A stretch of 64,000 bases of DNA, from assembly GCA_965658765.1 (NCBI GenBank), contig CBFHTO010000010.1:13172-77171 (forward strand), in the 5' to 3' direction. Of the stretch, positions 46,630 through 55,939 are shown piece by piece. The translations under genes and the position numbers were made by a program. The first letter of the stretch is position 1. Each line of letters begins with the position of its first letter. The notes beneath the pieces were generated by a model that had not been told where the DNA came from, ran no database searches, and saw only the letters and a program-made list of their open reading frames with translations. The DNA is from Glaciecola sp965658765 (GTDB lineage Bacteria; Pseudomonadota; Gammaproteobacteria; Enterobacterales; Alteromonadaceae).

Positions 46630-47340
46630 ATGAGCATTTCAATATTATCAGGGGTCATTGATCTCGTTTCAAATGGAGTGAAACATGTTTTTGACCATAA
46701 GAATACCAAGATAAAAGCAGAGCTTGAACAACATGGGATAAGCCTTAAAGAAAAAGAGCTCGAGACACTCATGCATTTAACCGAAATAAAGTTTAAGGAA
46801 TATGTCCTCAAAAACTCACTAGAAATTGATAATAATTTCAGAGACTTTGTTGTGCAGTACGAGGGGGCAGCAAAGGATGTAAGTCCAGCCGTTCAGTTCA
46901 TCAGAGCCATAATTCGTCCATTTATATCTATTTGGGCAGTTGGTCTTATTTCATATCTAATGTTTGCTAATCCTGCTCATATTTCGCTTGTGGCGCAAAA
47001 TATGGAAGCAATTCCAGATAAATTGTGGGATATATTTTTTATTGTTTTCGCGTTTTGGTTTGGCGGAAGAGCAGTACAGCACATCATTGAAAAATATAGT
47101 ACCGGCCGTGTGTCTCAAGCAAGGGAAACCGCTAGAGGTAAAGTGGATGAAGCAAAATTAGTCACAAAATCCGAGCAAAAAGTAGAGCAAGAACGGACCA
47201 AACAAATCAGCATACACCAGCAGTCTATTGCAGAGGAAGAACCTATTGACCGCTTTACTAAGTCAGAAGAAGACGAAGCATTTGGGCGTCAGAAAAAGCG
47301 AATATTCAGACATGGAAAATGGATGACAAGGACTCGATAA
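46630..47340 (+). CDS. GTA-type 3TM holin-like protein
   Basis: A 236-residue protein with the signature of the gene-transfer-agent 3TM holin family: an amphipathic helical N-terminus (about 1-95), two clear membrane helices (RAIIRPFISIWAVGLISYLM near 97-116 and DIFFIVFAFWFGGRAVQHII near 135-155). The tail of about 80 residues is long and charged, unusual for the family. Holins make membrane lesions that release a muralytic enzyme. The stop codon overlaps the ATG of the peptidase gene by one base. No phage genes flank it. Confidence 0.72.
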   Translation: MSISILSGVIDLVSNGVKHVFDHKNTKIKAELEQHGISLKEKELETLMHLTEIKFKEYVLKNSLEIDNNFRDFVVQYEGAAKDVSPAVQFIRAIIRPFISIWAVGLISYLMFANPAHISLVAQNMEAIPDKLWDIFFIVFAFWFGGRAVQHIIEKYSTGRVSQARETARGKVDEAKLVTKSEQKVEQERTKQISIHQQSIAEEEPIDRFTKSEEDEAFGRQKKRIFRHGKWMTRTR

Positions 47341-47936
47341 TGGAAGTACAACTATCAGAAAATTTTTGGTTGAATGAATTTACCTCTTCGCAAACAGCGA
47401 CACGCAAGCCAGAAATTGCAGGCGATCAATTTAATCCTCAACAAGAAGTCATAGAAAACTTACGTCACTTATGTGAAAACAGCGTGCAGCCTCTGCGCTC
47501 ATTACTCAAAACACCAATGCGTATATCGAGTGGATACAGAAGCAAAGAGCTTAATAAAGCCGTTGGTGGTGCTGCAAAGTCCCGTCATTGTATGGGGGAG
47601 GCTGCAGACATAGTGCTTTCTGACCGACTTATTCGTGACGAAGAGCTCTCGAGACAGCGAGATATTGTAAGAAACATGGTCTATGAACGTATCGGTTTGA
47701 GTTTAAGAAAGGACGTAAATGCTAACTTCTATCTTTTTGCGCTAGCCTGCATGTACATTAATGAACTCGATGTCGACCAAATCATTCACGAATATGGCGA
47801 GCATGGTCAACCGGCCTGGGTGCATATCAGTTCTTCTAAAACACGTAATGCTCGGCAAATTTTGGTGTTGCCAAGAATTGAAGGCAACGATTCTTCGATA
47901 GTCACTATGGAACAAGCACTAAAATTAGGCTGTTAG
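47340..47936 (+). CDS. M15-family murein peptidase (endolysin-like)
   Basis: A 198-residue metal-dependent peptidase. The zinc ligands are seen in SRHCMGEAADI (SxHxxGxAxD motif near residues 80-90) and in WVHIS (about 161-165); the fold start SGYRSKELN also fits peptidase M15A/M15_3 of phage lysins and D,D-peptidases. No signal peptide, so export would need the holin encoded just upstream, to which it is translationally coupled (TAATG). Together they form a compact lysis pair. Confidence 0.8.
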   Translation: MEVQLSENFWLNEFTSSQTATRKPEIAGDQFNPQQEVIENLRHLCENSVQPLRSLLKTPMRISSGYRSKELNKAVGGAAKSRHCMGEAADIVLSDRLIRDEELSRQRDIVRNMVYERIGLSLRKDVNANFYLFALACMYINELDVDQIIHEYGEHGQPAWVHISSSKTRNARQILVLPRIEGNDSSIVTMEQALKLGC

Positions 47937-48013
47937 AATCAAAACTTTAGGTTTGAAAAACTTAATTTCTCCCCCATACTTATGACTAAATAAGTGAGAG
48001 GATAACAAAAGAT

Positions 48014-48187
48014 ATGACAGTTTTGATAATTTTAGGGGTCTTGTTTGCGAGTTTAGTTATTATCATTCCATTTATCGAAAAATCGTCAATGAGGGTGAGT
48101 GATGAACAAGCGGCCAAATTATCAAAATGGATTTGGCCGCTAATGGGCATTGCTCTAGTCGCAGCAATGTTAAAAGCGTTTCTTTAA
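48014..48187 (+). CDS. Small two-helix membrane protein, 57 aa
   Basis: A short frame starting ATG at 48014 with GAGAGG about 11 bases upstream. Two hydrophobic helices (about 2-20 and 39-55) flank a charged loop (EKSSMRVSDEQAAKLSKW). It starts 77 bases after the M15 peptidase stop, on the same strand, and ends ten bases before the convergent symporter gene. It may be a third gene of the lysis-type operon or an independent small protein. I recognise no family. Confidence 0.5.
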   Translation: MTVLIILGVLFASLVIIIPFIEKSSMRVSDEQAAKLSKWIWPLMGIALVAAMLKAFL

Positions 48188-48197
48188 CCTTTAACTT

Positions 48198-49670
48198 TTA
48201 ACCTTTACCCTGCCAGATACTTGGGTCTTCAAGCCGCCCTTGTACATCACAATCTTCGTTCTTGAAAGTAATGGTTTCCTTGTTGTTTCTTTTCTTTTGA
48301 TAGTCTCGGGTCACGGCGACAATGGTAGGCGTCAAAATTAAAATAGCGATTACATTTACAAAAGTCATGAGTCCTAACGCCATATCAGCCATTGCCCATA
48401 CCATGGGTAAGGATGCCATCGAGCCCCAAAATATCATAAGCAAATACCCACTGGTGTAAAAACCTCGACCAAACTTATTGTCAAGCTTGAACATATGTAA
48501 GTTACTCTCTCCGTAGGCATAATTTGCCACAACAGATGTGAAGGCGAATAGACAAATTGCGGCACTCACAAAATCTGATCCTAGACTTCCAAGATGTGTT
48601 TCCATTGCATTTTGAGTGAGTCTAATACCTTCAAATTCTCCACTAATTTCCTGACTACCCAAGAGAATGATAAATGCAGTACAAGTACACAAAATCATTG
48701 TGTCTATGAATACACCCAACATCTGTACGTAGCCCTGAGATACAGGGTGATTTGGCTCTGGTGTCGCTGCTGCAGCCGCGTGCGGCACACTTCCTGAGCC
48801 AGCCTCGTTTGAGTATAGCCCTCGTTGTATCCCATTTTTGATGGCTGCTGCCAGCGCGCCCGCGCCGGCTTCCTGTAAGCCAAATGCGCTTTGAACGATA
48901 TCTAAAAGCACTGACGGTAGAAGTTGTATATTAATTACAGTAATCACCAAAGCAACGAGTATGTAGGCTACTCCCATAAATGGGACCACATATTCTGCGA
49001 ACTTAGCAATAGCTCTAAGGCCGCCAATTACAATTAATCCAGCCAGAGCAATAATAATTAAACCGCTGTAATGTGTTGGGAGGCCATAACTATTGTTAAG
49101 TGCGTCCGTTATTGTGTTTGCCTGTACAGCACTGAAAACAAATCCGTAACCAAAGAAAAGGCAAAGGGCAAAAAGCCAAGCAAAAGCCTTGTTTTGTATA
49201 CCTTGCTGAATGTAATAGGCAGGGCCACCGCGATATTGGCCGTTAGAATCTTTTATTTTGTAAACCTGGCCAAGCACGCTCTCTGCGTATCCTGTTGCCA
49301 TACCCACAAGCGCAATTACCCACATCCAAAAAATAGCTCCAGCTCCGCCAAGTGATATGGCTACTGCGACGCCGGCTAAATTACCAGTGCCGACACGAGC
49401 TGATAAACTTGTACACAAGGCTTGAAAGGAACTGATCCCCGATTTATCAGAGTGATTAGATTTACGCATTAGCGAAAACATATGCTTGAAATCTAAGATC
49501 TGAATAAATTTGAGTCGCCAAGTAAACCACAAGCCGGCGATCATTAGCATGTATATGAGTACTTGTCCGTCGCCCCAGAGAATATTGTTTACAAAGGCAA
49601 CGACATTTTGAACAGCGTCTTGGATAGGAACGAGTAAATTGTTCTGAATAGATTCGAGAAAGTCAGACAT
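48198..49670 (-). CDS. AGCS-family alanine/glycine:sodium symporter
   Basis: A 490-residue transporter with about 11 hydrophobic helices and the AGCS motifs GTGNLAGVAVAISLGGAGAIFWMW and GLYSNEAGSGSVPHAAAAA. It imports alanine or glycine with Na+. It is a single gene on the minus strand, separated from tRNA-Gln by a clear terminator region. The soluble C-terminus is short and Gly/Lys-ended. Confidence 0.92.
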   Translation of the reverse strand: MSDFLESIQNNLLVPIQDAVQNVVAFVNNILWGDGQVLIYMLMIAGLWFTWRLKFIQILDFKHMFSLMRKSNHSDKSGISSFQALCTSLSARVGTGNLAGVAVAISLGGAGAIFWMWVIALVGMATGYAESVLGQVYKIKDSNGQYRGGPAYYIQQGIQNKAFAWLFALCLFFGYGFVFSAVQANTITDALNNSYGLPTHYSGLIIIALAGLIVIGGLRAIAKFAEYVVPFMGVAYILVALVITVINIQLLPSVLLDIVQSAFGLQEAGAGALAAAIKNGIQRGLYSNEAGSGSVPHAAAAATPEPNHPVSQGYVQMLGVFIDTMILCTCTAFIILLGSQEISGEFEGIRLTQNAMETHLGSLGSDFVSAAICLFAFTSVVANYAYGESNLHMFKLDNKFGRGFYTSGYLLMIFWGSMASLPMVWAMADMALGLMTFVNVIAILILTPTIVAVTRDYQKKRNNKETITFKNEDCDVQGRLEDPSIWQGKG

Positions 49671-49784
49671 GATCCGTATTTGTTTTTATTATCGCGTAGT
49701 TACATTGTGCAAGATTTTTTGCTTTAGCTCCATCAGTAAGGGAGATTTATTTGAAATGATGTAAATATTGGAGTGTTAAAACAA

Positions 49785-49810
49785 AAACGTCCGCTAAGTA
49801 GCGGACGTTT
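49785..49810 (-). terminator. Terminator of the ispE / tRNA-Gln transcript
   Basis: On the minus strand a perfect 10-base stem AAACGTCCGC / GCGGACGTTT is followed by TTTTTGTTTT just after tRNA-Gln. Confidence 0.9.
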
Positions 49811-49815
49811 CTATA

Positions 49816-49891
49816 TGGCTGGGGTAGCAGGACTCGAACCTACGAATGGCGGGATCAAAACCCGCTGCCTTACCAACTTGGCTATACCCCA
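49816..49891 (-). tRNA. tRNA-Gln (TTG anticodon)
   Basis: A 76-base cloverleaf including an encoded CCA end. The acceptor TGGGGTA pairs with TACCCCA, the discriminator is G, and the anticodon loop TTTTGAT carries TTG (49856-49858). T-arm GTTCGAGTC is normal. It follows ispE by seven bases in the same transcript. Confidence 0.96.
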
Positions 49892-49898
49892 ACAATGT

Positions 49899-50843
49899 TT
49901 ACAAGTGACGATAAGTTTGCAATTTGTCGTGCAAGGCAGAGTGATTTACGCCTTTGGTGACGAACGAGATACAATCTTTAGGTAGTTTTTCTTGCACAGC
50001 TAATGCTTCTTCAGTGCATGAGAACCGAGCAAAAACACTTGCACCAGTACCCGTCAATCTTGACGGTGCGTAGTGTAACAACTGCTGTAATAAATTTGCA
50101 ACTTTTGGTTCTAGATCACAGACTAATTTCTCACAATCATTTTTTGTATGCTCAAATTGATAGTTATTTGCTGTTATTAAAGGAGTGTTTCTCGGAAGGT
50201 CGGGGTGTGTAAATACTGATTCAGTAGATAGATGAGCAGATGGGCAAGCGACTAAATACACCTGGGTTTCTAGTGGCATAGGGCTAAGTTTTTCTCCTAT
50301 GCCATTGGCAAAAGCCGTTTTACCGAACACAAAAACAGGGACATCAGCACCAAGACCCAAGCCAATTTCTTGTAATTCTGCGGAACTTAGCTTGCAACGA
50401 AACATGGCGTTTAAGGCAACAAGTGTTGTCGCGGCATTTGAAGACCCTCCTCCAAGTCCTCCTCCCATTGGAATTCGTTTGTCTATTTTTATATCCACGC
50501 CAAGTTTGCAATTACTTGGCCTTCGAGCAAACATTTCAATGGCTGCGCGGTAAATTAGATTGTCTTCGGTGCGGACCTTATCAATATTATCAATTAGTGT
50601 AACTTTTTCGCTGTCATTTACTCGAAAACCTATTAAATCTCCATAGTCTAAAAGTTGAAAAACCGTTTGTAACTGATGATACCCATTGTCGTATCTGCCG
50701 CATATGTGCAGAAATAAGTTTAGTTTCGCAGGGCTAGGCCACCAATCAAACGAGTTATCTGGGTGGTTTTGTTGGTCAGCGAGCTTAGTTGTTTTGTTTA
50801 TATATTCGGTGTAAGAAAATAATGAAGGCTGATATTGAGTCAT
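49899..50843 (-). CDS. ispE: 4-diphosphocytidyl-2-C-methylerythritol kinase IspE
   Basis: A GHMP kinase of the MEP isoprenoid pathway. It has WPSPAKLNLFL, the ATP-binding PMGGGLGGGSSNAA and a C-terminal LTGTGASVFARF. From the ATG at 50843 it has 314 residues, about 30 more at the N-terminus than E. coli IspE; the extra segment is polar. A GTG at 50891 would overlap lolB and is rejected. Follows lolB with a 25-base gap. Confidence 0.94.
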   Translation of the reverse strand: MTQYQPSLFSYTEYINKTTKLADQQNHPDNSFDWWPSPAKLNLFLHICGRYDNGYHQLQTVFQLLDYGDLIGFRVNDSEKVTLIDNIDKVRTEDNLIYRAAIEMFARRPSNCKLGVDIKIDKRIPMGGGLGGGSSNAATTLVALNAMFRCKLSSAELQEIGLGLGADVPVFVFGKTAFANGIGEKLSPMPLETQVYLVACPSAHLSTESVFTHPDLPRNTPLITANNYQFEHTKNDCEKLVCDLEPKVANLLQQLLHYAPSRLTGTGASVFARFSCTEEALAVQEKLPKDCISFVTKGVNHSALHDKLQTYRHL

Positions 50844-50868
50844 ATTTGTCCACAGCGTATCGAACTGA

Positions 50869-51546
50869 TTAACGAAACTCGTCCCAATCACTGATCTTTA
50901 ATTTGATAATTGATTGGTTTTGAGTATGTTTTAGCGTAATTGCTTTTGGTAGCGTAAAGTCTTTGTCGTAAACCTTATATACGGCATATTCGGTGTAGCT
51001 TATTTCCCATGCGTCACAATTATTGCACTTGGGTTTACTCATCGAAATCAATCCATTTGGGTAGCGATAAATGTCGAACTCTTCGATAGCAGTGTTATTT
51101 TTGAATCCATTGCCTTTAATCCATCGGCTCAGCGATTCAATTGGAACGTCCCAACCAGTAATTCGATAAATCAATTCTCGAGCAGAGCGACCATAGAAAG
51201 TCTCGTCATCAGCGAGCAACGATGCGCCATCCTGATTTTGCGTCAGTGTGGCCAGTTGAATCCCAAGTACACTACTAAGTATAAATGTTGAGTTAATTTC
51301 TTCGTTATCTCTTTTATGTGACCAATTAAGGTAGGCGCTTTTTCTTTCGTCAGGGGTAATCCATGCAATGCGTCCAGATATAGACCAAGCCTTTAGTTCG
51401 CTTTGGTCTAATATATTAATTTGCGCAGCCTTATCTACACTCGGTTTGACGGTACAGCCCGTGACAAACAATAAAATAAAGAAAACCTTTATATAAGAAG
51501 TAATATTAACGAGCTTTAACAAAAGTTTCCTCAATGAAGTTAGCAT
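50869..51546 (-). CDS. lolB: Outer-membrane lipoprotein receptor LolB
   Basis: A 225-residue lipoprotein with a signal peptide and lipobox LFVTGC, followed by the LolB core (WSISGRIAWITPDERKSAYLNW, GRSARELIYRITGWDVP). LolB receives lipoproteins from LolA and inserts them into the outer membrane. It is divergent from hemA, the standard arrangement, and upstream of ispE. Confidence 0.93.
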   Translation of the reverse strand: MLTSLRKLLLKLVNITSYIKVFFILLFVTGCTVKPSVDKAAQINILDQSELKAWSISGRIAWITPDERKSAYLNWSHKRDNEEINSTFILSSVLGIQLATLTQNQDGASLLADDETFYGRSARELIYRITGWDVPIESLSRWIKGNGFKNNTAIEEFDIYRYPNGLISMSKPKCNNCDAWEISYTEYAVYKVYDKDFTLPKAITLKHTQNQSIIKLKISDWDEFR

Positions 51547-51639
51547 TAAACAATCTAAGGATACTGTATTTCTTTAAATTAATCACAGATTTGACTACAA
51601 TGCGCTCTGTTTAATAATTCCAAGTTGATATCTTTTTTC

Positions 51640-52914
51640 ATGAGCTTTCTTGCCATTGGCGTAAATCACCAGACTGCACCGGTTGCTATCCGTGAGCGTG
51701 TTGCTTTTACCCCTAGCAGCTTGGCAACGGCGCTAAAAAGCTATGCTAAATACAAGCAGTCACCTGAACTGGTCATATTATCGACGTGTAATCGTACAGA
51801 AGTATTCGCTAGCAGCGATCAGATAAGTAGCGATGAACTGTGCGAGTGGTTGTCAGATGTTCATAATATCAAGAAAAGCGAATTAGAAAGGCACCTGTAT
51901 TCTTACCAAGATCAACAAGCCTTAAGTCATCTCATGCAAGTAGCCTGTGGTTTGGACTCGCTAATTTTGGGCGAACCTCAAATTTTAGGGCAAGTGAAAC
52001 AAGCTTTCTCGCAAGCTAAAAATATAGGCACGGTTAATAAGAAATTTGAAAAAATCTTTCAAACGACTTTCCAGGTTGCTAAAAAAGTTCGCACTAATAC
52101 GGAAATAGGTTCAAACGCGGTCTCGGTCGCATACGCTGCAGTGCAATTAGCGAAACAAATCTTCGCCAAGCTCAACAAAAGTAAAGTATTGCTGATAGGC
52201 GCAGGTGAAACGATAGAGTTAGTAGCCAAGCACTTAATTGATAGCTCCCCCCAGCAAATAACGGTCGCAAACCGCACTCTCGCGAATGCGCAAAAATTAG
52301 CGAACGACTTGCCTGATAATTTAGATCTAGGTGCAGAAGCGATCACTATTTCCGAAATACCATCTCGCTTACCGCAAGCCGACATTGTGATTAGTTCTAC
52401 CGCAAGTGCATTGCCTATCCTAGGTCAAGGTATGGTGGAGACAGCGTTAAAAGCTAGAAAGTATAAACCTATGTTATTGATTGACCTTGCCGTGCCTCGA
52501 GATATAGAGGATGAGGTTTCGCAATTAGATGATGCCTATCTTTACACGGTAGATGATTTACAAGAAATTGTTCAACAGAATGTAGCGAATCGGGAGCAAG
52601 CTGCTGCAGAAGCAAACGTAATCATCAATGAACAAATAGAGGCGCTTGCTAGCTGGGAACAACATTATCAAAAATTGGATTTAATCAAAAATTATCGCGA
52701 TGATTCTTTAGCTATGAAAGAGCAGCTAGAAACCAGAGCTTTAGCTAAAATTGCTCAGGGGGAGTCTGCAGAGAAAGTGATTCAAGAGCTTAGCCATAAG
52801 CTTGCACAATCGATGATGCACGCGCCTACAAAAGCCATGCAGAAGGCAATTCAAGAACCCGAAGCGAACGCATTAGATGTTCTTGAACAAGTCTTCTCCT
52901 ATCAAAATAAATAA
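51640..52914 (+). CDS. hemA: Glutamyl-tRNA reductase HemA
   Basis: A 424-residue enzyme that reduces glutamyl-tRNA to glutamate-semialdehyde, the first step of haem synthesis. The N-terminus MSFLAIGVNHQTAPVAIRE, the catalytic Cys in STCNRTE and the NADPH domain GAGETIELVAKHL are all present. ATG at 51640 gives the normal start; a TTG at 51625 would add five residues. prfA follows after 18 bases. Confidence 0.97.
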   Translation: MSFLAIGVNHQTAPVAIRERVAFTPSSLATALKSYAKYKQSPELVILSTCNRTEVFASSDQISSDELCEWLSDVHNIKKSELERHLYSYQDQQALSHLMQVACGLDSLILGEPQILGQVKQAFSQAKNIGTVNKKFEKIFQTTFQVAKKVRTNTEIGSNAVSVAYAAVQLAKQIFAKLNKSKVLLIGAGETIELVAKHLIDSSPQQITVANRTLANAQKLANDLPDNLDLGAEAITISEIPSRLPQADIVISSTASALPILGQGMVETALKARKYKPMLLIDLAVPRDIEDEVSQLDDAYLYTVDDLQEIVQQNVANREQAAAEANVIINEQIEALASWEQHYQKLDLIKNYRDDSLAMKEQLETRALAKIAQGESAEKVIQELSHKLAQSMMHAPTKAMQKAIQEPEANALDVLEQVFSYQNK

Positions 52915-52932
52915 ATTAATCAAAGGTCAGCC

Positions 52933-54018
52933 ATGAAAGAGTCGGTCGTACAAAAATTAGAGTCCTTGGTCGAGCGCTTCGAAGAAGTACAAGCGCTCTT
53001 GTCAGACCCAGGGATTATTTCTGACCAAGATCGTTTTACTCAACTCTCTAGAGAGTATTCACAACTAGAGGAAGTGGTAAAGCAGTTTAATGCTTTCCAA
53101 ACCGCTCAACAGGATATCGAGTCAGCATTGGAAATGTTGCAAGAAGATGATGCTGAAATGAAAGAAATGGCGCAGGAGGAGCTAAAACTTGCGAAGAGTA
53201 GCTCAGAGGAACTCGAGACAAGTTTACAAATTTTGTTGTTGCCAAAAGACCCGAATGACGATAGCGACTGTTTTCTCGAAATCCGAGCAGGTGCCGGTGG
53301 GGATGAGGCCGCAATATTTGCTGGCGATATGTTCAGGATGTATTCTCGCTACGCCGAATCAAACGGTTGGAGGGTAGAAGTTATTAGCGCTAACGAAGGA
53401 GAGCATGGTGGGTATAAAGAAATCATCACTCAAGTTTCCGGCGCTGGCTCGTATGGAATTTTAAAGTTTGAATCGGGAGGACATCGCGTTCAACGAGTTC
53501 CTGAAACCGAGTCTCAAGGCCGTATTCATACCTCTGCTTGTACGGTTGCGGTTTTGCCAGTTGTTCCTGAATCAGAAGCAATTGAAATTAACCCTGCAGA
53601 CCTTAGAGTTGATACTTTTCGCGCATCAGGGGCAGGAGGCCAGCACGTTAACAAAACAGATTCAGCTATTCGTTTAACGCATATTCCAAGCGGAGTAGTG
53701 GTCGAATGCCAAGACGAACGATCACAGCATAAAAACCGTGCGAAGGCGATGTCGATGCTACAAGCTCGCTTAAACAAAATCGAAGAAGACAAGCGCTTTG
53801 AAGAAGAAGCGAGCACACGAAAGAACCTTGTCGGGAGCGGAGATCGCTCAGAACGTATTCGTACTTACAATTTTCCTCAGGGCAGGGTATCCGACCACCG
53901 AATTAATCTAACGCTCTATAAATTAGACGATGTAATTGCAGGTGACTTAGGCGCATTGCTTGATCCTATCCGACAAGAGCATCAAGCTGATCTCTTGGCA
54001 GCATTGGCGGGCGATTAA
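52933..54018 (+). CDS. prfA: Peptide chain release factor 1 PrfA
   Basis: A 361-residue RF1 that ends translation at UAA and UAG. The GGQ motif is in SGAGGQHVNKTDSAIR, and the codon-recognition PxT motif reads PET in HRVQRVPETES, as in several other RF1 proteins. The gene forms an operon with hemA and prmC, which encodes its methyltransferase. Confidence 0.98.
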   Translation: MKESVVQKLESLVERFEEVQALLSDPGIISDQDRFTQLSREYSQLEEVVKQFNAFQTAQQDIESALEMLQEDDAEMKEMAQEELKLAKSSSEELETSLQILLLPKDPNDDSDCFLEIRAGAGGDEAAIFAGDMFRMYSRYAESNGWRVEVISANEGEHGGYKEIITQVSGAGSYGILKFESGGHRVQRVPETESQGRIHTSACTVAVLPVVPESEAIEINPADLRVDTFRASGAGGQHVNKTDSAIRLTHIPSGVVVECQDERSQHKNRAKAMSMLQARLNKIEEDKRFEEEASTRKNLVGSGDRSERIRTYNFPQGRVSDHRINLTLYKLDDVIAGDLGALLDPIRQEHQADLLAALAGD

Positions 54019-54090
54019 TTGCTTTCTTTAACTATGAGAAAAAATTAGATATGACTTGGCTGATGCTTCATCTTACAGTGCTTAGTTGAA

Positions 54091-55014
54091 ATGCAGAATC
54101 AACACGAAGTGAAAAACCTTAGCGAGGATTGTTACCAAAGCGCAATGCAAGCTGAAAACAATACATATGGTAGTTTGCAAAAAATAGCATCAGAGGCCAT
54201 CCGAGCTTCTAATAATTTAAGTGACCAAGATCCCAACTTTGAAGCTCGTATTTTAATGGAACATGCAAGTGGGCTTAAACGCGCTCAACTGATGACACGT
54301 TCAGATGATAAACCCGAAGCTATCGAAAAGAAGCAGTTTATTAAAGCCATAGAAGAAAGAGTGAGTGGTAAGCCAATTGCGTTTATCCTCGGCCAACAGC
54401 ACTTTTGGAACTTAGAACTTTTGGTAGACCCTTGCACGCTGATCCCTCGTCAAGATACGGAACATCTAGTTGAGGCGACATTGGCTTTGGACCTGCGGGA
54501 AAAAAATGCAAAGATCTTAGATTTGGGCACTGGCACAGGGGCAATTGCGCTTGCTTTAGCGTCAGAGCGGTCACATTGGCAAGTGCTTGGCATCGATAAG
54601 GTAGCAAAAGCGGTTGAACTAGCGAAACAAAATGCAAAACTTAATAACTTGCAGGTTCGATTTATGCAAAGTGATTGGTTTTCAAGCGTGATGAATAAAC
54701 GTTTCGACGTAATTGTGAGCAATCCGCCGTATATTGAGGAGGGGAGTGAATATCTTCAGAGAGGTGACTTGAGGTACGAAGCTCATTCTGCGCTCAGTTC
54801 TGGGATAGATGGGCTTGCTGATATAAGGCATATTGTGCAAAGTGCACCGGATCATCTTATTGAAAACGGTTGGCTACTGCTTGAGCACGGATTTAACCAA
54901 GGCCAAGCCGTTCGAGATATTATGAATGAGTTTGGCTTCTATAGACCCCAAACGATTAAAGATTATCAGGCGTTAGACCGCGTCACCATCGCACAGTTAA
55001 AAAACTGCGAATAA
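54091..55014 (+). CDS. prmC: Release factor glutamine methyltransferase PrmC
   Basis: A SAM-dependent enzyme that methylates the Gln of the GGQ motif in RF1 and RF2. SAM motif DLGTGTGAIALALAS and the catalytic NPPY (VSNPPYIEEGS) are present. From the ATG at 54091 it has 307 residues. The first 20 residues are poorly conserved, and an ATG at 54145 would also give a full-length family protein, so the exact start is uncertain. It follows prfA, its substrate gene. Confidence 0.95.
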   Translation: MQNQHEVKNLSEDCYQSAMQAENNTYGSLQKIASEAIRASNNLSDQDPNFEARILMEHASGLKRAQLMTRSDDKPEAIEKKQFIKAIEERVSGKPIAFILGQQHFWNLELLVDPCTLIPRQDTEHLVEATLALDLREKNAKILDLGTGTGAIALALASERSHWQVLGIDKVAKAVELAKQNAKLNNLQVRFMQSDWFSSVMNKRFDVIVSNPPYIEEGSEYLQRGDLRYEAHSALSSGIDGLADIRHIVQSAPDHLIENGWLLLEHGFNQGQAVRDIMNEFGFYRPQTIKDYQALDRVTIAQLKNCE

Positions 55015-55024
55015 GGAACAGTAA

Positions 55025-55891
55025 ATGAGCACTATTTCAGAAGTAATTATTTCAAAAATGCAAAGTCCCAAAGAGAACATTCGTGTTTCTAACGATGCGC
55101 CCTTTGTCTTATTTGGTGGCATGAACGTTTTGGAGTCTGAATATTTAGCCTTGAGCATTGCAGAACACTATAAAGCAGTGACTGAGGAGTTGGGAATTCC
55201 TTATGTTTTTAAAGCTTCTTTCGACAAAGCGAATCGTTCTTCAGTGAATTCATATCGAGGCCCAGGTATGGAAGAGGGCCTGAAAATATTTGAAAAAATA
55301 AAATCTGAATTTGACGTACCACTGATAACTGATGTGCATGAGCCCCATCAAGCTGCGCCTGTAAGCGAAGTAGTTGATGTAATTCAATTACCGGCATTCT
55401 TAGCTCGCCAGACGGATCTTGTTGTTGCAATGGCCAACACTCAAGCAATAATTAATGTAAAAAAACCTCAATTTCTCGCTCCTCACGAAATGGCGCACAT
55501 TATCAAAAAGTTTGCAGAAGCGGGTAACGAGAAGATCCTACTCTGCGAACGTGGCAGTTGTTATGGCTACAATAACTTGGTTGTAGATATGCTTGGTATG
55601 GATTTAATGAAGCCGATGGCGCCCGTGATATTTGATGCGACACACGCTTTGCAAATGCCAGGTGGTCGATCCGATTCGGCTGGTGGTAGGCGAACGCAGG
55701 CTGCTCAACTGGCCCGAAGCGGGATGGCGCTAGGCATTGCTGGCCTTTTCATTGAAGCGCATCCTGACCCGGAACAGGCAAAGTGCGATGGGCCATGTGC
55801 GTTGCCGCTTGATCAACTTAAACCATATCTTGAACAAATGAAATCAATCGATGACTTGGTGAAATCTTTTGAGCCCTTGCAGATTAGTTAG
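55025..55891 (+). CDS. kdsA: KDO-8-phosphate synthase KdsA
   Basis: A 288-residue aldolase joining arabinose-5-phosphate and PEP, the first committed step of the KDO part of LPS. It has GGMNVLESEYLAL, FKASFDKANRSS and the C-terminal VIFDATHALQMPGG. An AAGGAA ribosome site precedes the ATG. Last gene of the hemA-prfA-prmC-kdsA run. Confidence 0.97.
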   Translation: MSTISEVIISKMQSPKENIRVSNDAPFVLFGGMNVLESEYLALSIAEHYKAVTEELGIPYVFKASFDKANRSSVNSYRGPGMEEGLKIFEKIKSEFDVPLITDVHEPHQAAPVSEVVDVIQLPAFLARQTDLVVAMANTQAIINVKKPQFLAPHEMAHIIKKFAEAGNEKILLCERGSCYGYNNLVVDMLGMDLMKPMAPVIFDATHALQMPGGRSDSAGGRRTQAAQLARSGMALGIAGLFIEAHPDPEQAKCDGPCALPLDQLKPYLEQMKSIDDLVKSFEPLQIS

Positions 55892-55939
55892 CGAGCCAAG
55901 GTGTTAAAAACTACTAAATATCTATCGTGGCTTAGGTTG

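Noticed and set aside
46476..46811. Minus-strand 111-codon frame over the holin start
   Set aside because: Overlaps the better-supported holin gene and its ribosome site; composition is not protein-like.
53490..53500. PET instead of PAT in the RF1 codon-recognition motif
   Set aside because: PET occurs in other bacterial RF1 proteins, so it is not a sign of altered decoding.
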